A DNA stretch of 62,727 bases, from positions 1-62,727 of the forward strand of contig JAAYQN010000017.1 in the NCBI GenBank assembly GCA_012519285.1. Reading direction: 5' to 3'. Source of the stretch: Clostridiales bacterium. GTDB taxonomy: Bacteria; Bacillota; Clostridia; Christensenellales; HGM11417. Both the position numbers and the translations under genes were made by a program. The notes below the pieces were generated by a model that searched no databases, was not told the origin of the DNA, and saw only the letters and a program-made list of their open reading frames with translations. Shown one piece after another: positions 16,916 to 25,379 of this stretch (positions within the stretch are counted from its first letter, which is position 1; the number at the start of each line of letters is the position of its first letter).

Positions 16916-17347
16916 TTAATTCTGGCAAATGCCCATAATGCAAAGGAAATGGTTTGCTTCACGGAGCACATGGTCGCCAAGCAACGGTATAATTATGGAC
17001 TGTATCCGGCATTCCAACAGGCCCTTTGTGCCCGCTTCTTTAAAATCCCTTAACCTTGCTGTTTTCTCGCGGCTTTCTGCCGTAACGCTCGATATGTCCA
17101 ATGTATGCATCGTCGCTTGCCTCGCCATTGCTGTGAGTTCGTCGAATTCTCTTCCGAACATCCTTGCGGTTTCAATCAGCGCCTCTTCCGACGGGTCAAG
17201 GAGCCCGGCAATGAATTTGGCATGCTCAGCCATTTGGCGGTTCCAGAACAGTTCCTGATTAATGAGGTCTTGCTGCCTTACCTTTTGTCGCTCATTCTCG
17301 CAAAATCGGCAACGCCGCGCGGGGAGAGCAAGCTTTTCCAAGGGCAA
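16916..17347 (-). pseudogene. Truncated DUF2935 protein (C-terminal half only)
   Basis: The 143-codon frame matches the second half of DUF2935 proteins, which normally have about 260-280 residues built of two similar helical units. Recognisable parts are LFWNRQMAEHAKFIAGLLDP, EEALIETARMFGREFDEL, RLRDFKEAGTKGLLEC and LLGDHVLREANHF. The first unit is missing: upstream codons have no similarity and meet a stop within about 35 bases, and no ribosome site precedes the TTG at 17347. The C-terminus is also short. DUF2935 is a helical-bundle family of unknown function. I read this as a gene remnant, though a translated half-protein cannot be excluded. Confidence 0.6.
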
Positions 17348-17498
17348 AAAATACCGCGCGCCTGTGAATTTTTTTTAAATTCCTACGCAAAATATTTATA
17401 GAATTGCAGGCAATAGCCTGAAAAAACAAAAAAAACAATAACAAGCTGTTGCCTGTAATTTAAATAAAATATCGGCTACCGCCGAAAAGGAGTGGAAG

Positions 17499-17720
17499 AT
17501 GATCACGGTTATCGCAATTATTCTTACCATTATCGGCTCACTTAACTGGCTGCTCGTGGGAGCCTTTGGCTTCAATCTCGTCAGCTTCATATTCGGTTCC
17601 AGCGTTTTCACGGGCATAATCTACGTGCTGGTGGGACTCGCGGGAATATGGATGCTTTATTATCTGATCAGGACAAGATTCAGAGTCGATCCTATCCGGG
17701 ATAACATAAGGAATTACTAA
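17499..17720 (+). CDS. DUF378 small membrane protein
   Basis: A 73-residue protein with two membrane segments, matching the DUF378/YuzA family through the conserved IGSLNWLLVGAFGFNLV and later YVLVGLAGIWMLY. Function is unknown; Bacillus members are linked to stress and sporulation regulons. AAGGAG (17486-17491) lies 7 nt before the ATG. It is a single-gene unit ending at a strong terminator. Confidence 0.88.
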   Translation: MITVIAIILTIIGSLNWLLVGAFGFNLVSFIFGSSVFTGIIYVLVGLAGIWMLYYLIRTRFRVDPIRDNIRNY

Positions 17721-17770
17721 AGCTACATTAAGGCAAACTACTACGGCTATATAGGCTGGCCTATGTGCAT

Positions 17771-17794
17771 AAGGCGGGGAAGACCCGCCTTTTT
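17771..17794 (+). terminator. Terminator of the DUF378 gene
   Basis: AAGGCGGG (17771-17778), 5-nt loop, CCCGCCTT (17784-17791), then T residues. Confidence 0.9.
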
Positions 17795-17852
17795 CATTGG
17801 TTTAAAAGTTCAAGCTATTTTGAGGTGCAGAGAAAAATGTCCCACGGCGGCG

Positions 17853-18045
17853 AAAACTGACGCTGTTCAAATACTGCGTTGGAGTCATTCCGTCATCTTC
17901 TTAAATGTGTTTGTAAAGTGAGCGGAATTTGTCGAAGTTTAAAAGCTCCGAGATTTGTACGTGTGGGTGAAGTCAAGCTTTATGCCTACCTTGTCTGGAA
18001 AGCTGTTTTTCCTCAAGGAGCTTGCCGGCCCGCTCATCCCTGATG
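17853..18045 (-). pseudogene. Decayed AraC-family regulator, DNA-binding domain remnant
   Basis: Read on the minus strand, this otherwise gene-free stretch encodes RDERAGKLLEEKQLS, then after a stop and frame damage NFDKFRSLYKHI, another stop, and GMTPTQYLNSVSF. These are the three landmarks of the AraC helix-turn-helix (ERA-LL, F-S-FKK, GMTP-QY) in the right order and spacing. At least two in-frame stops and small indels break it, and no sensor domain is visible upstream, where a mutarotase gene now ends. The remnant suggests a lost sugar regulator. Confidence 0.65.
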
Positions 18046-18059
18046 TGAATTGATTTCCC

Positions 18060-18926
18060 TTATTCAATCTCTATCTCAAACCCTATCTTAAAGCTGTTAC
18101 CGGAATTTAGCAATACCATGTCCCGCTTGCCTTCGAGGCTGTCCACCTTGCCGCAATAAGAGGGGAGGGAATGCCACGGCTCTATGCACAAAAACGGGCT
18201 TTGCTCGGCGGATTTCCAGAAAGCTATGTACTTAAAGCCGGGGTATCTCACCGTTATTTTTTGAGGATATTTGTCAGACTTTAAGCTCACCTTTTGCCCC
18301 GCGCCCCGGAGAATTATGGTATCGACAAACTGGGTCAGGGTGGCGCTGTCGAACAAGATTTTACTGCCCTCTCTTAAGGGGAAGCCCGCCGTCTTGCCGG
18401 TGATAAATGAGTCCTCAAGAAGGACCTTCTCTGGGCGGCAGCCCTCTTCAAACTCCAGAAACCATTCTCCCGCCTCTCCCTCGGGAGGAAAGATAAAGCC
18501 CGGATGGCCTCCTATGCCGAAGGGCATTTCCTCATTTCCGGTATTGGCAACGTGATACTTACAGGCGGCGCAGCTGCCGTCTATCGTGTAGGTGATTAAC
18601 AGTTCAAAGCCGAATGGGTAAACTCTGCGGGTTTCCTCATTATCTGAAAGCGTAAAGTAGAGGGAATTTTCGTCTGCCTTTTTCAGCTCAAACTCCATGT
18701 CCTTGGCAAAGCCGTGAATGCCCATCCTGTACTCCCTGCCCTTGTAGGTATAATTTCCCTCCCAAAGCCTGCCGACGATGGGAAAGAGGTTTATCGCCCT
18801 GTCTTTCCAAAAGCGCGCGTCGCCCTGCCAGATGTACTCTCGCCCGCCTTTTTTGAGCGACATTATCTCGGCGCCTTTTGAGCTTACCTCAAGCCTTATC
18901 TGCCCGTTTTCAAGAGAATAGACCAT
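18060..18926 (-). CDS. Aldose 1-epimerase family protein (LacX-like)
   Basis: A 288-residue galactose-mutarotase-fold protein, expected to interconvert alpha and beta anomers of a sugar or sugar phosphate. Landmarks are NLFPIVGRLWEG, MGIHGFAKD with the first candidate catalytic His, PFGIGGHPGF with the second, and CIEPWHSLPSYCG, where the catalytic Glu is expected. These match the LacX subgroup rather than GalM. It lies 4 nt after the phosphodiesterase stop, so the two are cotranscribed. The sugar is unknown. Confidence 0.85.
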   Translation of the reverse strand: MVYSLENGQIRLEVSSKGAEIMSLKKGGREYIWQGDARFWKDRAINLFPIVGRLWEGNYTYKGREYRMGIHGFAKDMEFELKKADENSLYFTLSDNEETRRVYPFGFELLITYTIDGSCAACKYHVANTGNEEMPFGIGGHPGFIFPPEGEAGEWFLEFEEGCRPEKVLLEDSFITGKTAGFPLREGSKILFDSATLTQFVDTIILRGAGQKVSLKSDKYPQKITVRYPGFKYIAFWKSAEQSPFLCIEPWHSLPSYCGKVDSLEGKRDMVLLNSGNSFKIGFEIEIE

Positions 18927-18930
18927 GCGC

Positions 18931-19470
18931 TTATCTCCCTATCTCTGCAAAATCAACCACGTTTCCCTTAAAATCTTTTAGGTACAGCTTTCTGCCGTCG
19001 AGCAAAAGGTAGCTCGGCCTGCCATCCTTTGGCAGCGCCGCGGAGCCGGGGTTTGCTATGACGAGGCTGCCCCTCTTTTCTATAAAACCCACGTGGTAGT
19101 GACCGTAGATGAGCGCGTCCACCGCGTTTTTTGGCAGGTTATCCTTGTCGTATTTGTCTCCGTGGGTAAGAAAAAGCCTTGCCCCGTCAACCACGAGCTG
19201 GACTGAGGGAACAAAGTCGAAATCGGATACGAGCGTGTCCACGTCGCTGTCGCAGTTGCCCTTGATGACGGTTAGCCTGTCCACGATACCGTTCAGCAGC
19301 CCGGCCACCTTTTGTGGATTGTATTCGGCGGGAAGAGGGTTTCTCGGACCGTGATAATAGATGTCGCCGAGCAGGATGAGGTGGTCGGCTCCTTCCTCGC
19401 TGAACTTGTCAAGCAGCAGCCTGCAGTAATAGCCCGAGCCGTGCAGGTCGGAAGCGATCAAAAACTTCAT
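18931..19470 (-). CDS. YfcE/MJ0936-family metallophosphoesterase
   Basis: A 179-residue calcineurin-like phosphodiesterase. The metal-binding motifs are in order: ASDLHGS near the N-terminus, LLGDIYYHG, IKGNCD, LTHGDKY and YGHYHVGF. Family members hydrolyse phosphodiesters in vitro, and the physiological substrate is unknown. I chose the ATG at 19468-19470 because GGAGG lies 6 nt upstream and the Asp-x-His motif then falls at residues 8-10, as in relatives. First gene of a two-gene unit with the mutarotase. Confidence 0.9.
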   Translation of the reverse strand: MKFLIASDLHGSGYYCRLLLDKFSEEGADHLILLGDIYYHGPRNPLPAEYNPQKVAGLLNGIVDRLTVIKGNCDSDVDTLVSDFDFVPSVQLVVDGARLFLTHGDKYDKDNLPKNAVDALIYGHYHVGFIEKRGSLVIANPGSAALPKDGRPSYLLLDGRKLYLKDFKGNVVDFAEIGR

Positions 19471-19498
19471 TAAACACCTCCGGCTGTGTAATAAAAAG

Positions 19499-19528
19499 AT
19501 TATATCATATCGCGCCTGAAGTTGCCAA
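19499..19528 (-). promoter_or_regulatory. Promoter of the phosphoesterase-mutarotase unit
   Basis: On the minus strand TTGGCA (19528-19523), an 18-nt spacer and TATAAT (19504-19499), about 25 nt before the ATG. Confidence 0.68.
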
Positions 19529-19560
19529 AAACTTTGCGCAACACAAAAGGCAGCTATCAC

Positions 19561-19942
19561 GAGAATAACTGCCTTCTGCGTAGTATTATATGATAAGGGG
19601 GAAAATGATGAGCTAATTTGTCCGTTTTTGTCTTTTTCTGTCGAAACCGTCTTAACTCTTATTATTATACACTTTTAAATTTTTTTGTAAAGCGTTTTAA
19701 TACAACTTCTTTAAAATTTTTCTGCGGCCAAAAATACCCCTTTCCCACTTTTTAAAAGGCCTTTATTAAAAAAGCAAATTCATGAATATGGCTCGCTCAC
19801 GGCCGCTCTATTCATAGGCCGTTTTCTTCCGCGCGAGCTATCCTCAAACCCAAAAATCCAGAATTTCTCTCATTAAAAAGTTCACTTTTTTGCCGAAGGT
19901 GGAAAATTTTTTTCTTGAAACCTGAAAAAATTTGCGCCTTTA
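19561..19942. other. AT-rich intergenic stretch without a recognisable gene
   Basis: No convincing coding frame or known RNA. It contains a 7-bp inverted repeat enclosing a 5-bp one around 19790-19850 (GGCTCGC with GCGAGCT), which could fold but has no further support. Confidence 0.4.
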
Positions 19943-19970
19943 TTGTTTTTTGATTTATATATGCTATAAT
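19943..19970 (+). promoter_or_regulatory. Promoter of the rubredoxin gene
   Basis: TTGTTT (19943-19948), 16 nt, TATAAT (19965-19970). Confidence 0.6.
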
Positions 19971-20036
19971 TTAAAACACACAGCAGGGCGGTGTTAAAAT
20001 TGCCTGAAAACCTTTAAATCAATATAAGGAGGGCAC

Positions 20037-20201
20037 ATGAAAAAGTATATTTGTATTCCCTGCGGGTACATTTACGATTCCGAGGTAGGGGATCCCGACG
20101 GCGGGATCGAACCCGGCACTCCCTTTGAGGAATTGCCTGCTGATTGGCGCTGCCCGATTTGCTTTGCTCAAAAAGATGATTATGAGGTCTTTGAGGAATG
20201 A
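20037..20201 (+). CDS. Rubredoxin
   Basis: A 54-residue iron protein that carries single electrons in anaerobes, for example to superoxide reductases or rubrerythrins. The two iron-binding pairs are Cys6-x2-Cys9 and Cys39-x2-Cys42. The family signature [11 protein letters not shown] is followed by [20 protein letters not shown] and [12 protein letters not shown]. The first knuckle has Ile-Pro rather than the more usual Val-x. AAGGAGG precedes the ATG closely. It is monocistronic, with its own promoter and terminator. Confidence 0.95.
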   Translation: MKKYICIPCGYIYDSEVGDPDGGIEPGTPFEELPADWRCPICFAQKDDYEVFEE

Positions 20202-20234
20202 CGGAGGATAAGCGAAAAACATCGCTCAAAACCA

Positions 20235-20262
20235 GTGGTCTCGGCACGTCGAGGCCGCTTTT
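20235..20262 (+). terminator. Terminator of rubredoxin
   Basis: GTGGTCTCG (20235-20243) pairs with CGAGGCCGC (20250-20258) including two wobbles, followed by a T-rich tail. Confidence 0.7.
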
Positions 20263-20414
20263 GCTCTTTTCTCGCAATTTTTTTACCCCATAAATCTGAT
20301 AGAAAAATTTCATTCTTTATGATAAAATGTGCTCATGGTTTTGGGCAGCGGGGCACCGCTCAATGCGCTTGCTTCAAAGCCTGAAAACATATAGAATTCT
20401 AAAGGAGAAAACTT

Positions 20415-21374
20415 ATGCCTTTGATTGACATGCCGGTAGAGAAGCTGAGGGAGTATCAGGGGATAAACCCCCGCCCCGCGGATTTAGGCGAGTATTGGGA
20501 AAGAGGGCTGAAAGAGGTAAACTCCGTTGACCCGCAGATAAGGCTGGAGAGGGCGGACGTAGCGCTTAAGGGCTTTGAGGCGTACCACCTGTTTTTCAAG
20601 TCCACGAAGAACGCCACCATCCACGCCCAGTACGTGCGCCCCAGGACGGATGAGAACTTGCCCGTTATCCTGCTCTTTCACGGCTACGGGGGCAACGTGG
20701 GCAGTTACCTCGACAAGGTGAGCTGGGCGGGGCAGGGCTACGCCGTGCTCGCCATGGACTGCCGCGGTCAGCGGGGCTTAAGCGAGGACGTAAACCCCGT
20801 CAAGGGCATGACGCAGCACAACCTCATAATGCGCGGCTTCGACGACCTCGACCCCGACAACATGTATTTTAGAAACGTCTTCCTCGACACCGTGCAGCTT
20901 GTCAGGGTGGCAAAGAATCTGGCCGGCATCGATGCAGGCAGGATGTACGCTCACGGCGGTTCGCAGGGAGGAGCGCTCACAGTGGCATGCGCCGCCCTGT
21001 GCCCTGACGACATAAAGAAGGCCGCCCCCATTTTTCCCTTCCTTTCCGACTACAAGCGGGTGTGGGAGATGGACCTCGCCATAAACGCCTACGACGACAT
21101 CTGCGATTACCTGCGCTTTTACGCTCCTTACCTCGGCAAACAGGACCATGTGTGGGAAAAGCTGGGTTACATCGACATCCAGCACCTTGCCGGCAGGGTA
21201 AAGGCGGAGGTGCTGTGGCTGCTCGGACTCATGGACAACATTTGCCCGCCATCCACGCAGTTTGCCGCCTACAATAAGATAAAATCCAAAAAGGAGATTA
21301 TAATCTACACCAACCACGGCCACGAAGGCCTTCCCGATGCCGGCGACCTGATAGCCACCTTCTTCAATACTTAG
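20415..21374 (+). CDS. Carbohydrate esterase family 7 (acetyl xylan esterase / cephalosporin-C deacetylase)
   Basis: A 319-residue alpha/beta hydrolase that removes acetyl groups from short acetylated xylo-oligosaccharides or related esters. CE7 motifs are all present: RGQ at 117-119, the nucleophile Ser183 in GGSQGG, the acid Asp274 in LMDNICPP and His303-Glu304. HGYGG at 89-93 forms the oxyanion region. There is no signal peptide, as in other CE7 enzymes, which act in the cytoplasm on imported substrates and form hexamers. AAGGAG precedes the ATG by 8 nt. It stands alone. Confidence 0.92.
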   Translation: MPLIDMPVEKLREYQGINPRPADLGEYWERGLKEVNSVDPQIRLERADVALKGFEAYHLFFKSTKNATIHAQYVRPRTDENLPVILLFHGYGGNVGSYLDKVSWAGQGYAVLAMDCRGQRGLSEDVNPVKGMTQHNLIMRGFDDLDPDNMYFRNVFLDTVQLVRVAKNLAGIDAGRMYAHGGSQGGALTVACAALCPDDIKKAAPIFPFLSDYKRVWEMDLAINAYDDICDYLRFYAPYLGKQDHVWEKLGYIDIQHLAGRVKAEVLWLLGLMDNICPPSTQFAAYNKIKSKKEIIIYTNHGHEGLPDAGDLIATFFNT

Positions 21375-21503
21375 GCAGCCAGCATGCCATTTTCGGGATA
21401 AACCCTTTTGTCCGCCGGTCTTTTAAATCCCCGCCAGTGGGCTTGCGCGGCGGCTTTTGTGAATAATCTCCCTCTTTTTGTCAAATGTTAAGGGTGGTGG
21501 AAT

Positions 21504-22406
21504 ATGAACACTCGGTACTTGAAAAAACTTAAGCAGGAAATTGAGATGAAGGGGAAAGGGATATACCTTTTTCTGTACGATATTTTATTCAGCCTGGCGT
21601 CGGCAGCCATAGTGTCGTTCGCCTTCCATTTCTTCGCAAATTTCAACAACTTCGCCCCGGGGGGCGTGGGCGGCCTCGCGGCCATGTCCGCCCATCTTGC
21701 CGGCATCAACATGGGCTTTTTCCTGCTGCTTTACAACCTGCCCATATTCGCCGCCGTATTTGTGCTTGTAGACAAGCGGACGGGCGTGCTGCTCACCGTT
21801 TACATAGTTTTTCAGGCGCTGCTGCTCTTTGCGCTCGAAGAGCTGCAGGTGCCTTACTATAAGGCTGAGGCGGGCAACCTTATTTTCGCCTCCATCGGGG
21901 CGGGAGTGGTCTCGGGCTATGGATACGCCATGATGCTGAAAAGGTTTGGCTCGTCGGGCGGCACATACGCCATTTCCGCCATAGTAAGGCATTTTAAGCC
22001 CGAAAAGAATCTGGCGTGGTTGGCCTTTGCCATGGACAGCTCGGTAGTATTTCTGGCCTTTTTCGTTTACGATTTCAACGTGGATTCCTTAATCTGCACG
22101 CTGGTAAACCTCTTTATAGCCAACCTCGTGGCGGATTACGCCCTTCAGGGCCTCAAGACAGGCTACAAGTTCGAGATAGTGACAACCCAGCCCGATGAGC
22201 TGGCGAGGGAAATCATGGAAAAGTTCGCCCACGGAGTTACGAGGCTGCACGCCGTAGGCATGTACACCAATCAGGAAAAATCTCTATTGATTTGCATTGT
22301 GAGAAAAAGGGAAGTGGGCGAGTTTATGAAGCTTTTGAAAAGCTATCCCCACACATTCTCGAGCATCACCAGGGTAAACGAGGTAATAGGCAAGTTCAGC
22401 AAATAA
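21504..22406 (+). CDS. YitT-family membrane protein
   Basis: A 300-residue protein with five or six membrane segments in the first 200 residues, including the conserved FAPGGVGGLAAMSAHL, FFLLLYNLPIF and the Gly-rich FGSSGGTYAISAI, and then a soluble DUF2179 domain from about residue 215 (YKFEIVTTQPDELAREIM through SITRVNEVIGKFS). This is the standard architecture of YitT/YebE-type Bacillus proteins, whose transport substrate is unknown. A GGTGG stretch precedes the ATG. It converges on the SRP RNA gene. Confidence 0.88.
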   Translation: MNTRYLKKLKQEIEMKGKGIYLFLYDILFSLASAAIVSFAFHFFANFNNFAPGGVGGLAAMSAHLAGINMGFFLLLYNLPIFAAVFVLVDKRTGVLLTVYIVFQALLLFALEELQVPYYKAEAGNLIFASIGAGVVSGYGYAMMLKRFGSSGGTYAISAIVRHFKPEKNLAWLAFAMDSSVVFLAFFVYDFNVDSLICTLVNLFIANLVADYALQGLKTGYKFEIVTTQPDELAREIMEKFAHGVTRLHAVGMYTNQEKSLLICIVRKREVGEFMKLLKSYPHTFSSITRVNEVIGKFSK

Positions 22407-22414
22407 AGGGCATA

Positions 22415-22687
22415 AAAAAAGCTGTGCAGCCGCCTTTGAAGAGACATCCCCCAGCGGCCCGGTTGCAGGTAACTCCCTCAAAGCTTCCTCATGGCACACG
22501 GCTTTATCTGCTTAGTGCTGCTGCATCCCTGCCCTGACACGGTTCACAGCAAGCCGTTGCATGAGACCTTGAAATCAACATCCCTTACAGCCACCAGCCT
22601 GAAAGACGCCTGTCCGGGGGCGGCGTTCAGCCCTACTGTAGCGGATTGTAGGTACAGGGCACCGCTAGCTCCCCACTTAGCACAGCT
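22415..22687 (-). ncRNA. ffs: Signal recognition particle RNA, large Gram-positive type
   Basis: A minus-strand RNA of about 270 nt. The 5-prime Alu part has GGGGAGCTAGCGGTGCCCTG followed by TACCTACAATCCGCTA, nearly the sequence of Bacillus scRNA. The S domain has TCAGG, a GCA-GGGA-TGC tetraloop hairpin and AGCAG, the SRP54-binding loop, followed by GTGTGCC. The ends AGCTGTGC and GCACAGCT pair, and seven T residues follow the 3-prime end. It directs membrane-protein ribosomes to the translocase together with Ffh. Confidence 0.95.
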
Positions 22688-22692
22688 ATTAA

Positions 22693-22721
22693 ATTATACG
22701 ACAATTTATAATTTTTTGCAA
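22693..22721 (-). promoter_or_regulatory. Promoter of the SRP RNA
   Basis: On the minus strand TTGCAA (22721-22716), 17 nt, TATAAT (22698-22693); the predicted start coincides with the RNA 5-prime end. Confidence 0.85.
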
Positions 22722-22762
22722 GGCCAAAAGGGACGATTTTTGCAAAGCTTAAACCACAGCGC

Positions 22763-22791
22763 TTGCAAAGGTCTCCCTTTTATATTATAAT
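22763..22791 (+). promoter_or_regulatory. Promoter of the membrane-protein pair
   Basis: TTGCAA (22763-22768), 17 nt, TATAAT (22786-22791). It is divergent from the SRP RNA promoter and shares its -35 hexamer. Confidence 0.75.
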
Positions 22792-22823
22792 TATGGTAAT
22801 CACAAACGATGAGGTAGTTTTTA

Positions 22824-23633
22824 ATGAAGTTCATAAATTCCACGCTCAGCTATTTTTTTAAGAACTTCGTCGCCATAGCGCTGTTCTCGCTTCCGGCGGC
22901 GGTCTTTTTCGCCTTAAAGTACAATAGCACCAGCTTTTACCTGTACCTTTTGAACCTGGGCAACCTCGAGACCTCATCATTTATCAAGATTTTCTCCAAC
23001 TTCACGCTTTTTCCCTCTTTCAATATCCTGATTATACTGCTGTGGGCACTGGTATTGATTCTCAGCTTCTGCCTGCTATTTTCGTATATAGAAAGGCACA
23101 TGAAGTACGGCATAAAGTCATACCTTAAATCCTTTAAATCCATAAACTACTGCATCCTCGTCGTCAGCCCCGCCTTTTTCACGGTGTTAGCGTTTGAGGA
23201 AATCTTCGCCGTGCTCAACTCGCTTTTCATCAAGCTCATAAGCCTGTCCATCCTCTCCATAAAGGGCGTGCTTATGACTATGATGTTCGCCCTGCTGATT
23301 ATAATCCTGTTTCTGATATACTCGCTGATCGCGCTTTGGGTGCCCATAAAGATGGTGACGGGATACTCCCATCGCGACGCCATAAGGTATTCCATAAGGC
23401 TGTCGCAGGGTCACCAGCTCAGGCTTATGCTTGGCCTTCTCTTCCCCTTTGTCGTGACGGCCCCGCTGATGATGCTGCTGAAAAACTATTCCCATATCGA
23501 GGTGCTCAACAGCGTCGTGTACGGGCTGTGCTATATCTTTATAATAGGCTTTCTGGCGGCTTTCGCCATGACGGCGTATTTTGCCATATCGGGCACGGAA
23601 AGAAAGGACATCAAGCGAAAAATCTTCAGATAA
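22824..23633 (+). CDS. Polytopic membrane protein of unknown function
   Basis: A 269-residue integral membrane protein with about six hydrophobic segments (roughly 12-32, 65-90, 108-128, 148-175, 205-225, 238-258). I do not recognise the family. It starts with FINSTLSYFFKNF, which resembles the start of the next protein (FRNSLKLLLNNF), and both have an amphipathic segment before a late helix (AIRYSIRLSQGHQLRLMLGL here, AIKKGFALAKPHYFNLLSVF there). They may be paralogues or form a complex. It has a good promoter, and the next gene starts 16 nt after the stop. Confidence 0.7.
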   Translation: MKFINSTLSYFFKNFVAIALFSLPAAVFFALKYNSTSFYLYLLNLGNLETSSFIKIFSNFTLFPSFNILIILLWALVLILSFCLLFSYIERHMKYGIKSYLKSFKSINYCILVVSPAFFTVLAFEEIFAVLNSLFIKLISLSILSIKGVLMTMMFALLIIILFLIYSLIALWVPIKMVTGYSHRDAIRYSIRLSQGHQLRLMLGLLFPFVVTAPLMMLLKNYSHIEVLNSVVYGLCYIFIIGFLAAFAMTAYFAISGTERKDIKRKIFR

Positions 23634-23648
23634 CGTCGGGGTAGAAAA

Positions 23649-24578
23649 ATGTCATTCAGGAACTCCTTGAAACTGCTGCTCAACAACTTTTCGTCGGTAT
23701 GGAAGCTGCTGTGGTACAAGCTGGTGGTATTCATCGTCAGCGCCTCCCTCATTGTGGCATTCGTGCTGCCGACGGTGATTTCCATATTCAACAGCGTGGC
23801 GGGAACCGGCCTCTTTGAAAACGCCTGGCAGCTGCTTGACGACTTTATAAACCGTGCCGACATGCAGCCCTCGGTTGAGGCACTCAAAAACAGCCTGGAT
23901 ATGTCCTCAAAGGTGCTCGCAGACAATGCCGGCAAGCTCTCCGTCTCCTATTTCTCCGTGCTGGCAATCCTCATCTTCTCAAACCTCATCAGCGGTCTCG
24001 CAAACTTTGCCATGAGCGACGTGATGAACGTCGACATGTGCGCCAACGCCAAGCTCCCCTTCATGTCGAGGTTTATAATCACCCTCGGCAAGGGCATCAG
24101 GTATCAGCTCGTGAGGCTGATTACCGAGATACCCCTCTTTATCATAGTGCTGTCCGCGGTATGGCAGATTTTCTCCTTCCTCTTTAGTCTCATCGGGATT
24201 TTGTCGGTGTTTTTCTCGGTTGCGTTATTCTTTCTCCTCATCGCGGCATGCCAGACCTTCTTTTGCTGCTGGCTGCCCGAGGTCACCGTAAACAGGGGCG
24301 GCGTGTTCGAGGCGATAAAGAAGGGCTTTGCTCTCGCAAAGCCCCATTACTTCAACCTGCTGTCGGTATTTTTATTAGCCGACTTTTTCGTGTTTCTGAC
24401 AAACGCCGTGCTGGCTTTTTTTACCTGCGGCGCCGGGCTGATAATCAGCATTCCGATGAGCATACTATTTTATATCATACTCAAGCTTGTAATCTACTAC
24501 GACCTGCGCGGCCTTAAGTACTACATCGACAGCAATACCATAGTTATCCCCGTGGACGAGGATAAGGACATGCTGTAA
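23649..24578 (+). CDS. Polytopic membrane protein of unknown function, possible paralogue of its neighbour
   Basis: A 309-residue protein with about six hydrophobic segments and a soluble loop between the first and second (about residues 60-100). Similarity to the preceding protein lies at the N-terminus and in the AIKKGFALAKPHYFNLL segment, which recalls the internal repeat of DUF975-like or glycerophosphodiesterase membrane domains; I cannot assign it. The ribosome site is weak (GGGG), so translation may depend on the upstream gene. The C-terminal tail is acidic and cytoplasmic in appearance. Confidence 0.7.
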   Translation: MSFRNSLKLLLNNFSSVWKLLWYKLVVFIVSASLIVAFVLPTVISIFNSVAGTGLFENAWQLLDDFINRADMQPSVEALKNSLDMSSKVLADNAGKLSVSYFSVLAILIFSNLISGLANFAMSDVMNVDMCANAKLPFMSRFIITLGKGIRYQLVRLITEIPLFIIVLSAVWQIFSFLFSLIGILSVFFSVALFFLLIAACQTFFCCWLPEVTVNRGGVFEAIKKGFALAKPHYFNLLSVFLLADFFVFLTNAVLAFFTCGAGLIISIPMSILFYIILKLVIYYDLRGLKYYIDSNTIVIPVDEDKDML

Positions 24579-24618
24579 TTGCAACGCCGGCTTTTGGCGC
24601 CCATCGCTTTCTGTAAAC

Positions 24619-25320
24619 CTAATCAAAAAATTTTTCCTTCTCTATCGCCTTTCTTATCTTTTCCAACGCCTTTTTCTCTATGCGGGATATGTAGGAGCGT
24701 GAGATATTGAGCGCTTTTGCAATTTCTCTCTGCGTGAGCACGCTCTTGCCGCACAGCCCGTAGCGGTGGCATATTATGGTAAATTCCCGCTCAGTGAGCG
24801 TCTTTTTGAGCAGCTCGGAGAACTTTTCGCGCAGGATATTGTTCTCTACCTGCTTGAATACCCCTTCCTCGTTGACAAACAGCAGATTCATGAGCGTCAG
24901 CTCGTTGCCTTCCTTGTCGATGCCCATGGGCTCGGAGAGCGAGATGTTGTTCTTGAGCTTTTTGTTGGAGCGCAGCAGCATGAGCATCTCGTTCTCTATG
25001 CACTTTGCGGCGAATGTGGCAAACTGCGTGCCCTTGTTGTACTCGAAAGTGTTTATCGCCTTTATCAGCCCGATGGTGCCGACGGAGATGAGGTCGTCGG
25101 TCTCGGCGGAGTTGTTGTACTTTCTCACGATATGGGCGACCAGCCGCAGATTGTGGCGGATGAGTTTCTCCTTGGCCTCGAGGTCGCCGTGCTTTTTGAA
25201 CTTCTCAAAGTTCTTCCTCTCCTCCTCGGGGCTCAAAGGCTTGGGGAAGGAAGAGCGGTTCTTGATTTGCGACGTGAAAAAGAGCATTTTGCTCAAAAGG
25301 TGAAACAGCGCTTCAAACAT
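24619..25320 (-). CDS. sigK: Sporulation sigma factor, sigma-K type
   Basis: A 233-residue sigma-70 family protein. The first 20-25 residues are hydrophobic (FEALFHLLSKMLFF), like the pro-sequence of pro-sigma-K that is cut by SpoIVFB. Then FPKPLSPEEER, region 2 with HNLRLVAHIVRKYNN and DLISVGTIGLIKAI, and region 4 ending in TQREIAKALNISRSYISRIE align with SigK rather than SigE or SigG. The gene is uninterrupted, with no skin element. I chose ATG 25318-25320, which gives the normal pro-sequence length. A sigma-E type promoter lies upstream. It would act late in the mother cell. Confidence 0.88.
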   Translation of the reverse strand: MFEALFHLLSKMLFFTSQIKNRSSFPKPLSPEEERKNFEKFKKHGDLEAKEKLIRHNLRLVAHIVRKYNNSAETDDLISVGTIGLIKAINTFEYNKGTQFATFAAKCIENEMLMLLRSNKKLKNNISLSEPMGIDKEGNELTLMNLLFVNEEGVFKQVENNILREKFSELLKKTLTEREFTIICHRYGLCGKSVLTQREIAKALNISRSYISRIEKKALEKIRKAIEKEKFFD

Positions 25321-25379
25321 AACAGACCCTGCCAAGTTTTTTTCGCCCGGCTGCCTTTGCTGCAAAGCCGCCCGCAATA

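Noticed and set aside
20019-20313. Minus-strand frames of 67 and 99 codons near 20.2 kb
   Set aside because: Antisense to rubredoxin, whose two Cys pairs, ribosome site, promoter and terminator are all on the plus strand.
20390-20412. Promoter-like TTGCTT-N17-TAGAAT before the CE7 esterase
   Set aside because: The transcription start would fall on the ribosome site itself, unlike the leaderless cases, which have no such site.
22292-22790. Two overlapping plus-strand open frames of 81 and 99 codons
   Set aside because: They lie on the antisense strand of the SRP RNA gene and have no ribosome site; the RNA explains the conservation.
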